NCBI GenBank assembly: GCA_963920635.1
Contig: OY987299.1
Location: 21,840,901 to 21,904,900 of the forward strand
DNA length: 64,000 bases
Direction of reading: 5' to 3'
Origin: Pseudeuparius sepicola
Taxonomy: Eukaryota > Arthropoda > Insecta > Coleoptera > Anthribidae
Shown here in pieces: positions 1 to 11,057 of this stretch; the first letter of the stretch is position 1; every line of letters starts with the position of its first letter. The notes under the pieces were generated by a model. The model worked only from the letters and a program-made list of their open reading frames with translations. It ran no database searches and was not told the origin of the DNA. A program made the position numbers and the translations under genes.

Positions 1-1590
1 TTTTTTCTTGCATCAGTTGCATCATTACAACATTTTTGCTTCAAGAAGAGTCCAAGGAAAGGCCAATTTCCAAGTTGGCCGCCATCTTTGAATCAAGAAA
101 ATCGGCCATTTTGAACTTTTCTGTCCCCTCTTCAAGCAACGGCCCAACGTTCACCAAAATCGGTTGGTAAATTAAAAAAATTAAGGGCAGTTTTAGTAAC
201 TACCAAGAAAATGTATGTAAATTATTTCATTTTAATGCCTTATTATTCATATAAATTAACTAACTATTATTACAGGGATGTCTTATTTATCAATAATATT
301 TACAAATATCATTTTTGGTAATTGGTAATTATTTAATATTTCTTAATAATTATTATAATATTTTAGTAAATGATTAACTTTATAAGCTCTATCTCGAAAA
401 CTATTATTTGTATAAAATAATGCCTAGATTTTTGTAGGAAATTTTATACTCTGCAACATTTCTCATAACTTATTTAGATACATAAATAAACGTATATCTA
501 GTAGTCGTGAGAAAAGCAGTTATGTTAATTATTATTTGATCGGATTTTTACACCCCTCGCCTTGCTAGGCTCTGGTGGCAATTCTCTTTTTTTAGTAGTA
601 GTTACAATGCAAAAATATGAATAATATTAACATTATATGAATAATATTAACATTATATAACTACAAAACTACAAAAAAAAAAAAATAGTGGAAATCCTAA
701 ATCATTAACATGGACCTTATAATACCGGCGGGCAGTGGCGCATCTGTGCAAAACATATAAGTTTCCAGTTCTAGATTCTAGGATTAAAACACTTTGTTAA
801 TTAAAAGTAGATGGAAATATTCTCGATTCGATGTTAATAATGGTAAGAATCTTATGTTGGTTGATTTGAAATTTGCTACTCGATTTTTAATGATAATTAT
901 TGTTAGTAATTTTTTTGATTCAAAGTTTTCTCCTATTTCTTACAGCAAAAGTTGTTTACATCCACAAAATATGCAAAAGATTTGGACTGGCTACATAATA
1001 ATATAAAGAATCGCAATCTACAATGAGGCTTTTGAATAATTTTAATTCCAGACTTAAAATTTCAATTTCGATTCAGTTCCGATTTTGTTTCCGCTAACCT
1101 AACCTTTATTGTGCTAATTATGAGCATGTCTTGACTTATTTGTCTAATATCTTTTATTCTCCCTTCTTGCTATCCCTAGATAATTGTAAGTGCATCGTTT
1201 CAAACTCAAAATGTTTTTATCAACGTTTCAATTAATCTTTTCGTATACGAGGAAGGTTCAAAAATATGAAAGTGGCTCAAGAGTGTAATATGTATTTTTC
1301 AGAATATTAAAAGCTATTAGGGAAAGTTTTATTTTCCATGATCATACCTATACTACCCGTGGACCACTGAATATGTCACCATAGAAGTGTCACCGGGCAA
1401 AAGGAACAATATGGCCCAGGCAGTTCAATCGTCTCTTGTCCCCTTGGAATACCCGGCAAGACGCAGTTCATCTATAGTCCAGTCTGCGGGAGATAATGGC
1501 GAAGGCAACGGGAATATTTCAATTTTTTCTGGGTCTAATTCTACCTTTAGTCCCCCGCCTCCTGGACTATTGTTAGCCGGGTAAATTCAA
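1..1590. other. AT-rich gene-free DNA
   Basis: No open frame here resembles a known protein. The stretch is AT-rich with short homopolymers and a direct repeat of an AATATTAACATTATAT-like word near 620-655. A CAGTGGCGCATC word near 734 resembles the hAT ends seen elsewhere in the window, but no matching right end was found. From about 1360 the base composition becomes more balanced, without a recognisable product. Confidence 0.5.
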
Positions 1591-2215
1591 GGTTATACCT
1601 ACATCTGACCGACGGCGGCGGCGAGCCTTCGAGTCGACGAGATCAAAGTGGCGCGGCCCAGCGAAGATACTGGATACTGCATGTAGTCATTGAGTAAAAG
1701 AATATATATTTAAAATATATATTCTTTTACTAATGATGTAGTATAGAACGGTGCCTGTACCTCTCATTAGTATTCTTTATAGGCTGCCGAGGGGGCGGGG
1801 GTGCACTAACTAAATCACCGGCCAATTCCTATTTACAGGGCCTTAATCAAAAAAACAATTCCATCTATTAGGGGTGGGCGCTCGGGGACCGGACCGTAGG
1901 AGGGGCACAATAAGTTAATATCGACAGGCGGCTGAGTTAGTGCCGTCGCCGGCCGCCGCGCCGGCCGCGATCCGTTATCTTGTTTGTTGTTTGCCGGGCT
2001 ACTCCCGGATCTTTACTGCGGGGGCCCGCGTCCGGGCCCCCGGACCAGATTTGCAACGGCCCTTCCCTATTAGCGGGATTGCCCCGGAACGGCCGCTAGG
2101 ACCGCACCGCCCCCCCGTTCTTGTGACCAGCCGATAAATATTAATAAATCGACCTACATACGCGCTGCGGCGTCTTATGGCTTTATACCAATACCTCGCG
2201 GTCATACCACAGTAT
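1590..2215. other. GC-rich non-repetitive island
   Basis: The sequence turns sharply GC-rich (runs such as GCCGGCCGCCGCGCCGG) inside AT-rich surroundings. It matches no other repeat in the window. Its open frames on both strands are low-complexity Pro/Arg/Gly translations and do not look coding. It contains a GATA-like site (GTTATCTT) and an AT core (CGATAAATATTAATAAATCG) embedded in GC-rich DNA. A regulatory module is possible; an unrecognised untranslated exon is the alternative. Confidence 0.35.
1693..1731. repeat. 39-bp near-perfect hairpin
   Basis: Arms beginning AGTAAAAGAATATATATTT pair with their reverse complement around an AT centre. Flanking bases (GTAGTCATTG on the left, AATGATGTAG on the right) extend the pairing imperfectly. 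It could be a tiny MITE remnant or a structured AT spacer. Confidence 0.6.
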
Positions 2216-2229
2216 AGTACAGTAGCCCG

Positions 2230-3790
2230 ATATTTTCAGACTGCCGCGCTTAGACTAAGTTTGAGTCAGCTTATTTTCAGCATGCGAGGGCTCTGTTTTG
2301 TCCCATAATATGAATGTTAGGCATGTTGCGTAGCCAAAGGCTGAATAAACAATTCAGTCAATATTGTGCACATAACTTTTCCATTCCTTTGTGTCGACAG
2401 ATAATTTTGAAGTTTATTTTTCTCTGGAATCGATTTATTAAATGCGGTTTTCTACTACCTGACATGACGTAGAATGTCTTTGAGTAAGACTGCAATGGCC
2501 GATAGATAATTTGCTGGGATTCCAACAGGGGTTCGCGATCCTAGTTGTTATATTATGTGGAGGGTGTCGAAATGTTTATTTTCACACTTTTAAAATGTAA
2601 TTCCCCATTGTTCTTTAAAATCATGTCTCCTAATTATATTATAAAAAAGGCAAGAAAAGTGAGATCGTTGCAAGAGGGTCGGTCTGAGATGGATGCTGGG
2701 TAGATTGTTAAGAATAGATACAGTCAAAACCGACAAATTTCATGCTCTAAACATGTGGCAATGCCGCAGCTGGATTTAACGGATATTGCAGTCTAACAGA
2801 GCTAATATAGCGATCGGCGTTTCTTAGGTTTTGGTTTAACTTCTTTTTTCTAATACATGTTGAATTCAGTGTTAAACACTTTTATTTCAATTATTGTTAT
2901 AACTAGACACGTTCGTGAATTAATTCACTAAATTAGTATGTTTGATCACAATCCAGATAACAACAAAAACACGAACAAAATATACACATAAGCTATTATA
3001 AGTAATAGTATTGATTGAGGTATTAATGGTGATATTCCCCCCGACGTGATAATAATATAGCAAATTTGAGAAAACAAAAGAGTCGAATTTTTATTTAAAT
3101 CTTTTGCACAGTGCCGTCCGGCAGACAATTGACACTTATTATATTTTCAGGAAAATATATATAAACAACAGACTGAACGGAGTGACAAGTGACAAGCCAC
3201 GGGACGTCGGAACAGTTACGTGAGCTCGCGGGCTTTGTTGCCAGTGTCCTCAGTTCGTGGCTTTGTAATTTGAATCGGTTGTGACTTGTGACAGCCCAAT
3301 AAAGAAAAGAAGCGAATGATGGCTGCCTGAAGGTTTCCAAAAGTAGGTACTCCAATAGGAGTACTTACTTTAGTTCGGAGGACTACCACTAATAGTGCTT
3401 TATCTGATTATCGAAAGTCACTACGTGACATAACGGTACCTAAAGCACAGTCTGAGTTGAAGTGAGTGTATTACAAGCAAATGTGCAACATAGTTATACC
3501 TCTGCGATACTCAGAGAAAAGAAGGCCTATATAGAAATTCAGCTTTTAGGTCTTCTGGATTTTTGTGGAAAACATTAGATAAACTAAATATTCACAAGAA
3601 ACGAAAACCACCTTTTGAGCTTCCCCAAGAACTTAGATAAATAACTTTTTTTTTAAATTCAGTTTAAAGAGTTTAAGCTGATCACAACACTATTTCATAT
3701 TTCAATTCGGAAAGATGTGATAAAGTTACACGATGCTTCCGATTCACTCCAGTCTTAGACTTAAGACTAAGACAGTGTAGTGTAGTGACA
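2230..3790. other. Gene-free stretch
   Basis: No coding sequence or full-length repeat was recognised. The short open frames are AT-biased and do not resemble proteins. Confidence 0.45.
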
Positions 3791-3792
3791 GT

Positions 3793-4265
3793 GATCACGA
3801 AACTTTTCTTTTGCGTTAGGAACTAAGAATAGCATTAGTATTAAAGTTGAAAGTACAGTTTTATATAAGACTGTTCATGAAATTAATTTTGCTGTAACGT
3901 TAAGCTTAAACACTACTGATATGACCTCGAAGTTGAATATTTTCAACTTTAGCCGTAAGCTTAGGGTTAATGCTAATTTTCTTTAAAAATGCGCGTGCGC
4001 ACGCTGTCAAAACAATTTTTCCTGTGCTGTTTTTCGGCTTCTGCTATTGAAACTAGAAAGTTAATAATTAGCTATTTTATTAAATTGTAATAAAACTGCA
4101 GCAATTAAATTTTTGAACCATTTGATTAATAAAAAAGGTTATAAATTTAAAAAGGTTAATTTTCCTTTCATGAACAATACACTATTACTGCAAAAGTTGT
4201 AGCTAAAAACTAACGCTAACTTAACGCTAATGCTAACTCTAACGCAAAAGAAAAGTTTCATGAAT
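3793..4265. repeat. Inverted repeat, arms about 30 bp
   Basis: A left arm near 3793-3823 (GAAACTTTTCTTTTGCGTTA) is answered by its reverse complement near 4235-4265. The spacer of about 410 bp is rich in variants of TAACGCTAA. The right arm directly abuts the decayed reverse transcriptase, so the arms may belong to an older element into which the retrotransposon inserted. Confidence 0.45.
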
Positions 4266-5205
4266 GAACCTTTTAGTGTCTTAGAGGCAGTTAATGCTTT
4301 AAAAAGTAATGCTATGGGCGTCGATGGAATAAGTGGGGAAATGCTAAGTAGGTATGTGTTTGCCATACCTACTGTTTAAATGCTTTAACACACATATTAT
4401 AAATTATTCCCTAGAAAATATACCCACACGTTGGAAGTGTGCTGTGGTGAATCCCATTCCAAAGAAGGATAAAATAAATAGCTTATCTGATTTGGGCCCC
4501 ATAACTTTAATTCCGTTTTGCTCTAAAATTCTAGAAAAATGAGATTGCTGTCAACTTCGAAGTCATATCAATAAATGTCAAATTTAGCCTGAAAAGGAAT
4601 CCGGTTTCCGAAATGGATATAGTACATCAACAGTGATGACTGATTTAGTGGATATGTTGAAGGCAATTGATCAAAAGAAGGTAAGGTACCTATATGGTCA
4701 TGTTAGATTACTCAAAAGCATTCGACTCACTTGACCACAAACTTCTTCTAGCTAAACTAAATTAATAGGGGGTGGGGGTAATATAGGAAATTATTTTGAT
4801 TAGTTTGCCGCTTATTCACAGGATAGATCTCAAATAGTGAAACTGGCTGCAGAATCCGGAAATCTTATTCCTGATGCCACGAAAATCCCTACTGGTGTCC
4901 CCCAAGGGCCTATTCTAGGCCCGCTATTGTTCATCATATATACGGCAGATTTGCCGCAGGAAATACATAGCAGTATGCACATGTATGCTGATGATAGTCA
5001 GCGATATCATTCTTTTAGTCCAGATGAACAAAATGCAGCTATAATTAAATTGAACAGCTATGTGAAAAAAATATCTACTTGGTCTGTCAAAAATTCATTA
5101 AAATTAAATGATGATAAAACGGTTGGTTTGGTTGTGGGGACTCAAACCCAGCGCTCCAAGCTTGATTTAAATTTAAATTTAAAATTTAAATCTAGTAAGT
5201 TATGA
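4260..5205 (+). pseudogene. Non-LTR retrotransposon reverse transcriptase relic
   Basis: Fragments in several frames line up in the order of a non-LTR reverse transcriptase. GVDGISGEML near 4317 is the N-terminal fingers motif. PTRWKCAVVNPIPKKDK (about 4420-4470) is the early palm. MLDYSKAFDSLDHKLL (4700-4747) carries motif A. GVPQGPILGPLLF (4889-4930) is motif B. MYADDSQ (4982-5002) holds the catalytic Asp pair of motif C. Stops and frame changes separate the pieces (stops at 4540 and after the motif A segment), and no endonuclease or RNase H is visible. It is a dead, truncated copy, probably of the CR1/Jockey group; clade assignment is uncertain. It differs from the Jockey-type element at 13-16 kb. 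Confidence 0.85.
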
Positions 5206-5540
5206 TTTATAAAATTCCTCAAATTATGTTAAATATCGCTGCCACTGAGTGAAGCATTTATAAAGAGGAGCGGCTGTTGACAAATTGACAGAAAACCCTC
5301 TGAAACTCACTGCTGCCTGTTTTTGGAGACATTAGTTAAAGCTATTTTCCTTAAATTCTAAAGCTGTCTACTTCATAATATCTTAATGCCAAAGCTGTAA
5401 AATAAATTAAATAGTTAAGGTAGTTTAAATTAAATCACTTTTTTTTTAATATAATTTCGTTCTTATTCTGGATATAGTAATATCTGGATAATTCGAACAG
5501 AAAGTTGGCAGATCCTGTTTGGATTACCCAATCACTCGGA

Positions 5541-5865
5541 GTTGCCGACAGCGAAAGTGACGTTAGATTTCCTATTTTTTTAAGTTGTATCGCATAAAAT
5601 CTAATAACATTTTACCTGGCAAAAATTTTGTACAAACATCTCTGTCTTCATTTTAATCATAAGATCTTAAAAGCATATGCACTGGAATTATTATTTTTCC
5701 CAAGGTTTTCATAACCTATAAAACAAAAGGCTGCTTTTAGGATCTTATGATTAAAATGAAGACAGAGATGTTTGTACTAAATTTTTGTCAGGTAAAATGT
5801 TATTAGATTTTATGCTATACAACTTAAAAAATACGAAATCTAACGTCACTTTCGCTGTCGGCAAC
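5541..5865. mobile_element. Palindromic MITE-like element
   Basis: Two arms of about 125-130 bp, 5541-5671 and 5739-5865, are reverse complements, beginning GTTGCCGACAGCGAAAGTGA and ending with its complement, around a loop of about 67 bp. Weaker pairing continues outward (GGATTACCCA left, TGTAATCCAG right), so the true ends may lie near 5520 and 5905. No open frame is credible. Its transcript would fold into one long hairpin. No clear target duplication was found. Confidence 0.75.
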
Positions 5866-6117
5866 CCCCTCTTAACTTTCGAAGTGAATGTGTAATCCAG
5901 AGGAAGTGAACTGATTCAGGATATCATAAATATGCATACCTAGGTATTTCGTGCTTTTTACGTGCTTTTTACGCCCTTCTAGAATTAGAAGTACCTAATT
6001 TTTACATGTGGTTGTGAATTTTTGGCGCTGCTCTACGTAATAGCTTATGAAAGAATAGGTTACCTTAAGAAAATCAGGAGTTGGTGCACATCTGAATAAG
6101 AGAATTTGATGAATATA

Positions 6118-6365
6118 CTCGAGAATGGAATTCATTTACTTCCCGCTCCCGCGCCCCAACCGCACACCAGAACAAATAAATGGCGAGTTGGGGAACCGTC
6201 AGGCCCGACTCGGTTCTAGTTGGATTAGGACTTCTTTGGGATCGGGCCATTACCGTAAACGGCTGTCGGTTACTAATGACAGTATTGTCGGCGAGTCCCG
6301 CGGGACCCCCCGGCTTCACCGTCTTTTTCCCGATTTTCCAGCTAACGGCCGACTAGAATAAAGCA
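6118..6365. other. GC-rich non-repetitive island
   Basis: A compact GC-rich stretch between AT-rich flanks, overlapped by 78-81 codon open frames on opposite strands with no family resemblance. It ends in CACTAATTAATCAAC, a homeodomain-type TAAT cluster. It is not repeated in the window. I read it as candidate regulatory DNA; coding capacity cannot be excluded. Confidence 0.3.
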
Positions 6366-6571
6366 CTAATTAATCAACATATTAAGGGGGAGAACGCATG
6401 GGGAGCGAGAACTAACGGCCGGTAGTTTATGAGGTATGGAAAGAAGATTTTACTATGTGTGGGTACGTTGCTAAATGATTTACAGGATAACCTGGAATTA
6501 TCTGCCAAACTTTCCAAGCGAAGGAAATCTGGCTCTTGCTTTGTAAAGGACATAAGTATCTACATAAAATC

Positions 6572-7932
6572 CAGTGGCGTAGCTAGGTGGCCCTCTTAGC
6601 CTGAGCGCCCTCCGCCCTGCCGCCTGCGCCGATCTGGCTCACTGCCCGCTGCCCTGCTCCCCGCGAGAATGTTTTTTATAACACGCTTTTAAAACGAACT
6701 AAAAAGTATAAAATATTATAAAAGCGCGGACTAAAAAGTATAAAATAATTTCTCCTAGACCCATAAAGATGGAGCATGTGCAATAGATAATAATAAGGAG
6801 TGTAGGAAAGTAACCGCCATTGGAAAACATTATTTGCTGTGCAATAGGTCCAATAATTGTTAGTGACTTAAATGCGCATGCATCAATAATTTTATCTATT
6901 GCAGGCGCCCCACGTTTTTTTAGTCCGTTTTTATTACAAGCTTTTATTTAACTTCACCTGTTAGTGTGGGTCGAATCTTGCAAGCTGAATTAGAACCACT
7001 TCCTGACATCGGATTGAGCTGAAATTTTGCATACACCTTTAATTCCAGTGACAATGCAATATGCAATACTCAACATTGTAATACTTTCAAAATGGCCGCC
7101 GCTCCAAGATAGCGGATGATGTATTTTTTGTCAACCCCCTTAATATGGTTATGAAATGAAAGGGCTTGAAGAGTAGAAAACGAAAACGTTAGTAACATCA
7201 CACTAAATTCAATATGGCCTCCGCTCCAAGATGGCGGATTACCTATTTGATACCCAACATTGGTATCAAATGAAAGGGCTCGACGGGTAGAAAACAATAA
7301 GGTGAATAACTTCATACGAAATCCAATATGGCGGCCGCCCCAAGATGGCGGACTAAATTTCTTTACTACCCTCCTGACATGGGAATCAAATAGGTACTAA
7401 AAAGCACAAAATAAAATTGAAAATAAAAAAAATCTTTTTAAAACAAGCTTTTATTTAAGCCATATACTAAAACGAATAAAATAAGTTTAGGTTTTCGTTA
7501 AGATAATTCAATTCCAAATTGAGACAAGTTTTTGCAAATTAAAAAGCTTGTCGCGCAACACGATATTTTTCCCACAAAATAACTTAAGAGACTTATTTAT
7601 TGGTTGCTTTCTTACTTAACCATACAAAAAAATTTCAACTCAAAACAGGAGAAAAATAAGATTTTTTAAAATAGTTGTTGTGTAACAACACAATATTGGT
7701 GCATCAACGTAGCTCGAAATCAGATTTTCAAAAAAATGTAATGATAAACAATTTTCCCATTTGGTGCAAAGTTTATGAACAGTAGGTATTGTATTTTCGG
7801 TGCTTTTTTCTAATTTTTGTTTACCTATTTTAATCCGACTAAACACAGTAGACGACAATATTTCACAAAGAAAAGATTTCGAAAAATTTCGCCCGCCCTC
7901 CCCCCCGCCCTTAAGTGCTCGCTACGCCACTG
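6572..7932. mobile_element. Non-autonomous hAT-type transposon
   Basis: The ends are CAGTGGCGTAGC and its reverse complement GCTACGCCACTG, flanked by an exact 8-bp direct repeat ATAAAATC (6564-6571 and 7933-7940). An 8-bp duplication with CAGTGG-type termini is the hAT signature. The 1,361-bp interior has no transposase. It carries a block of roughly 119-bp tandem units, an AAGCTTTTATTTAA-bearing segment on each side of that block, and GC-rich subterminal DNA. The interior is shared with the element at 26995-28757 and with the relic at 22608-24340. Confidence 0.9.
7085..7350. repeat. Tandem units of about 119 bp
   Basis: Three units each contain GGCCGCCGCTCCAAGATGGC or a close variant (near 7095, 7215 and 7335), followed by ATCAAATGAAAGGGCTTGA-like text. 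The same units recur at 22608-22866, 24086-24260 and 27590-27990. Open frames through them are repeat translations. Confidence 0.8.
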
Positions 7933-7940
7933 ATAAAATC

Positions 7941-8380
7941 TACCTTCAGTACAAGGAACTGACAATACTAGCAAAGCACTGTTTCAGTAAACATCTGGAG
8001 TGATACTGGTGACAACATGACATTTCCTTGAGGGCATAAAGGCGATTGCTTCATTAAATTTACAAGAAAAATACCGGGGTTACGAGGATAACCAAGATTA
8101 GCTTTTTCGATTCATTTTGCAGTCGTAATAATGTAAAATATGATTTGGGACCGGGATTTCCTCTATGAATAGTGAATAGTGTCATTGCTAGTAATTTGTT
8201 TGACAAATTTTAGTGTATAAAAGGTTTAACGATAGTTCCCTCCATTTTGATTTACAATAATTGCTATTGTTTTGTATATTTTTTCTACTTACTTCAAAAA
8301 CCACGAATGTAAAATTAAATCCTTAGACAGATGTTCTCCAAATTGTCCTATAGAATTTTGTCTGTCAACCGATGATATCT
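7941..8380. other. Gene-free spacer
   Basis: AT-rich DNA between the hAT-type element and the SINE; no gene or repeat recognised. Confidence 0.4.
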
Positions 8381-8803
8381 CGGTGGCGATGTTCGTAGCG
8401 TCGCCGAACTATTTGCACAGCATATTTCTCTGCCTTCGATCGACCTTGGTTCGAATCGAGGTCGAGGCAGACGCATGCACATGTCTTTAGAAAGAAACAC
8501 CGGTGATGGCCAAGAGCGCTGGACAAATTGTGGAGTCGCGGTATTGTCCCTTAATAGTATTATCTGTGTTATTTACGAATTGTCCTACACGCACTGGGAG
8601 TACTACGGTTATCTAGGAATTTCCGTAGCGCTTGAGCGAATGCTATCTTAGTACTATCGGGAAAAGTCAGCCCTAGCGCAAATGGCAACGAACACAAAAT
8701 AATAGTAAGTACCCCCTTCCCCTGCACAAGCATTCAGTTGCTTCTGAGATACTGCTAGTTTAGAGTATTGTGAGGCTCAGAATTATTATTATTATGATTA
8801 TGA
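8381..8803 (+). mobile_element. tRNA-like SINE, copy 1
   Basis: This 420-bp segment aligns along its length with 17458-17868. It starts CGGTGGCG, holds a good pol III B-box (GGTTCGAATC, 8448-8457) after a weaker A-box-like TGGCGATGTTCG, and ends in an ATT trinucleotide tail. Two dispersed same-strand copies with 5' promoter boxes and a simple tail are the pattern of a tRNA-derived SINE. No target duplication was identified. Confidence 0.7.
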
Positions 8804-9740
8804 GGTTATAAGACTCTAATGTGTGTAACATGCACAACGAAAGCGTTCTGCTAATTAAACCAATGCAAATATTTCTTCTTCAATATTGTTCTATACAGAA
8901 AATATAGTTTGATTTTTAATTTATTTGTTTATGAGAAGATCCCTATTCTACATTCTACATCCTGATTCCTTGATCCCTATGCCTGAGCCGAGCGAGTGGT
9001 GATATTAATTTTGTGGGGGGTGGTAGCCGCGCACCCTCACAAATACCTATTAATCACCATCGTCGTCGCAACACGGCGCTTTTAATCCCCATACTTGTCT
9101 ACTTAACGGTTATTTCCTCCCCCATTTCCGCTTCCTTCCCCAAGGTGCATTTATATTAAGCTCATACAATTTGACTGCAAGAAGCGAACAATTCCAATGT
9201 ATTTATTATAAGCAAATAAAAAAGCGACAATTGTTTTTACCAGGGTCCCAGCTTTATCTCTCAATGTCTCTCCCTGCAAAAACTATAAATATCTATTCAC
9301 TCACTACTCCTTTCCAAATGTAATGTAGGTGGAGTAGGAGTCCCGGGTTTGAATTTCAGATCCCGGCTCTGGAGTGCATGCATTTTTTCAACTGATTATC
9401 TTTTATCTGCTATCACAGAAATACATCCCTCTTGAATTATATTTACAGGTACAAAAATCCATTCTTCTTTGTTAATATTCGCGGGTTGACATTTTACAAC
9501 AAAAATGAATGGTCACCCTAGGGTTCCTTCAGTGGGAGATTTGTTGTAATCCATGTGGTATATTTTCTCATAGTAAATTTTTGAGAGAGTAGTCAAAGCA
9601 TAGTATGAAAATTTGCCGCTATCATTTAAACTTTAAAATAATTTATGAATATTCTAGAATATATTATGTATGAAACAAGACTTCACTTTTGTTGCATGGT
9701 TTGAACATACCTGATTGGCTATATATAGGTACTATTAAGT
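8804..9740. other. Gene-free stretch
   Basis: Mixed-composition DNA with no recognised gene. A GGGTTTGAATTTC word near 9350 faintly resembles a B-box, but no A-box or tRNA fold is evident. Confidence 0.4.
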
Positions 9741-9743
9741 ACT

Positions 9744-9836
9744 ATCACAGAATAAATAGCTTCACAACTATTTATTCTGTGGTACTATACAATAATGACC
9801 GAATCACAGAATAAATACTATTTATTCTGTGACCGA
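9744..9836. repeat. Two adjacent CACAGAATAAATA palindromes
   Basis: The first hairpin (about 9745-9781) pairs CACAGAATAAATAG with its complement around a short loop. The second (about 9805-9833) is an almost loop-free palindrome with the same termini. A related perfect palindrome lies at 60778-60803. Confidence 0.65.
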
Positions 9837-9892
9837 ATACAAAAAAAATAAAGGCATGTCGTCAAGATTATCAATAACTATTACATCATTAC

Positions 9893-10554
9893 TAAAGGGC
9901 GGAATATATGCAAATTGCATATATATGCATTTTTTGCATATTTTATTCAATTTTGCAAAACATTGCAAATTTCTGGAAAAATTATATTTTTCTGCATATT
10001 TGCATGTTTTTCCTATAATTGCTTATAGATATAAGATATAATCAAGATTATGAGATCCCAGAGACAACTCTCAGTGTGTAGTGCAAAGTCAAGAAATCCT
10101 GAAAAATGCGGATGTAGCTAACCAACTTGTTTTTATTAAAGTTTAGTTTTATACCATATATAATTCTTTCATTAGAAACTAGAAATTTAGGTTTAAGCGA
10201 ATCGATTGATTTTGTTCAAACATTTTCCGCTAAATGTAGAAAGGTTCCCGGTGATGTAGATATTAGGGGTACTGGTACTATACAATTTCAAATTAAAATG
10301 TTCTTATAATCCTGCTTTAATATAGGTATTTTGCGAGGTATTTTATGTGTTTGTTTTCCTTTAATTTTTCTTAAAATAAACCTTTTCTCTAAAATTAGTT
10401 TTGGTGTTTTTTAAGGTATTTGTACATGTAAAATAAATGCATATTATTGCATATTTGGCCAAATAAATGATTATTATTGCATATTTTAGATAAAAATGAT
10501 GCATATATATGCGCATATTTCCATTGAAATTAAATGCATATATTCCGCCCTTTA
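9893..10554. mobile_element. Non-autonomous hAT-type element with TAAAGGGCGG ends
   Basis: The termini TAAAGGGCGGAATATATGCA and its complement are flanked by an exact 8-bp duplication ATCATTAC (9885-9892 and 10555-10562). Both subterminal zones are packed with TGCAAAT and TGCATAT words, typical transposase-binding clutter in hAT elements. A 60-codon frame at 10127-10309 faintly resembles the C-terminal part of hAT transposases, but I would not rely on it. The element lacks a transposase. Confidence 0.85.
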
Positions 10555-10562
10555 ATCATTAC

Positions 10563-11057
10563 AAATCTTTATTTTCCTAAATTTACTAAATAATGTAGGT
10601 TAAAGTTTGACCTCCCCCAATATTTTATTCTGGCGGCGGCCCTGCTCTCAAATAAACAAAAATGTAGTAAAGTGTATTTAAGAACAGCATTGCTAGCTCT
10701 GAAAGCAAGTAAACAAAATGTGTGAAGTGAAAGTGAAAGCCAAGAATGCCTGCCTATAAATTACTACTGTGCTGTGGTTCCAGAAAATGTGATGTTAATA
10801 TGAAAATAATTGTCGTGTAAATGTCTAAATAAATATTAAAAAGTTGAATATCGGGAATTTTAAGAATTACATAACAAATTTTTTGCTTGTCGCATTTGAA
10901 TACACTTTGGTAGAGTACCCAGGATATTTTATTTAAATGATCTATGATCTATAACTACCAGGAAGAAAACAAAAGTTTCAACGAACAGTTTTGAACAGAT
11001 TCGGACAGCTCCAACCAGAACAAAATCTGAAATCTTTGGTTTTGGATGGATTAAAAC
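10563..11057. other. Gene-free spacer
   Basis: No gene or repeat recognised. Confidence 0.4.

Noticed and set aside
725..760. CAGTGGCGCATCTG as a hAT element end
   Set aside because: No matching right end or 8-bp duplication was found.
1940..2205. Overlapping GC-rich open frames on both strands
   Set aside because: Low-complexity Pro/Arg/Gly translations of a GC-rich island without domain or splice support.
4190..4250. Telomere-like TAACGCTAA repeats
   Set aside because: Irregular and not the insect TTAGG unit.
9330..9370. Possible tRNA or SINE B-box (GGGTTTGAATTTC)
   Set aside because: No A-box, cloverleaf or second copy.
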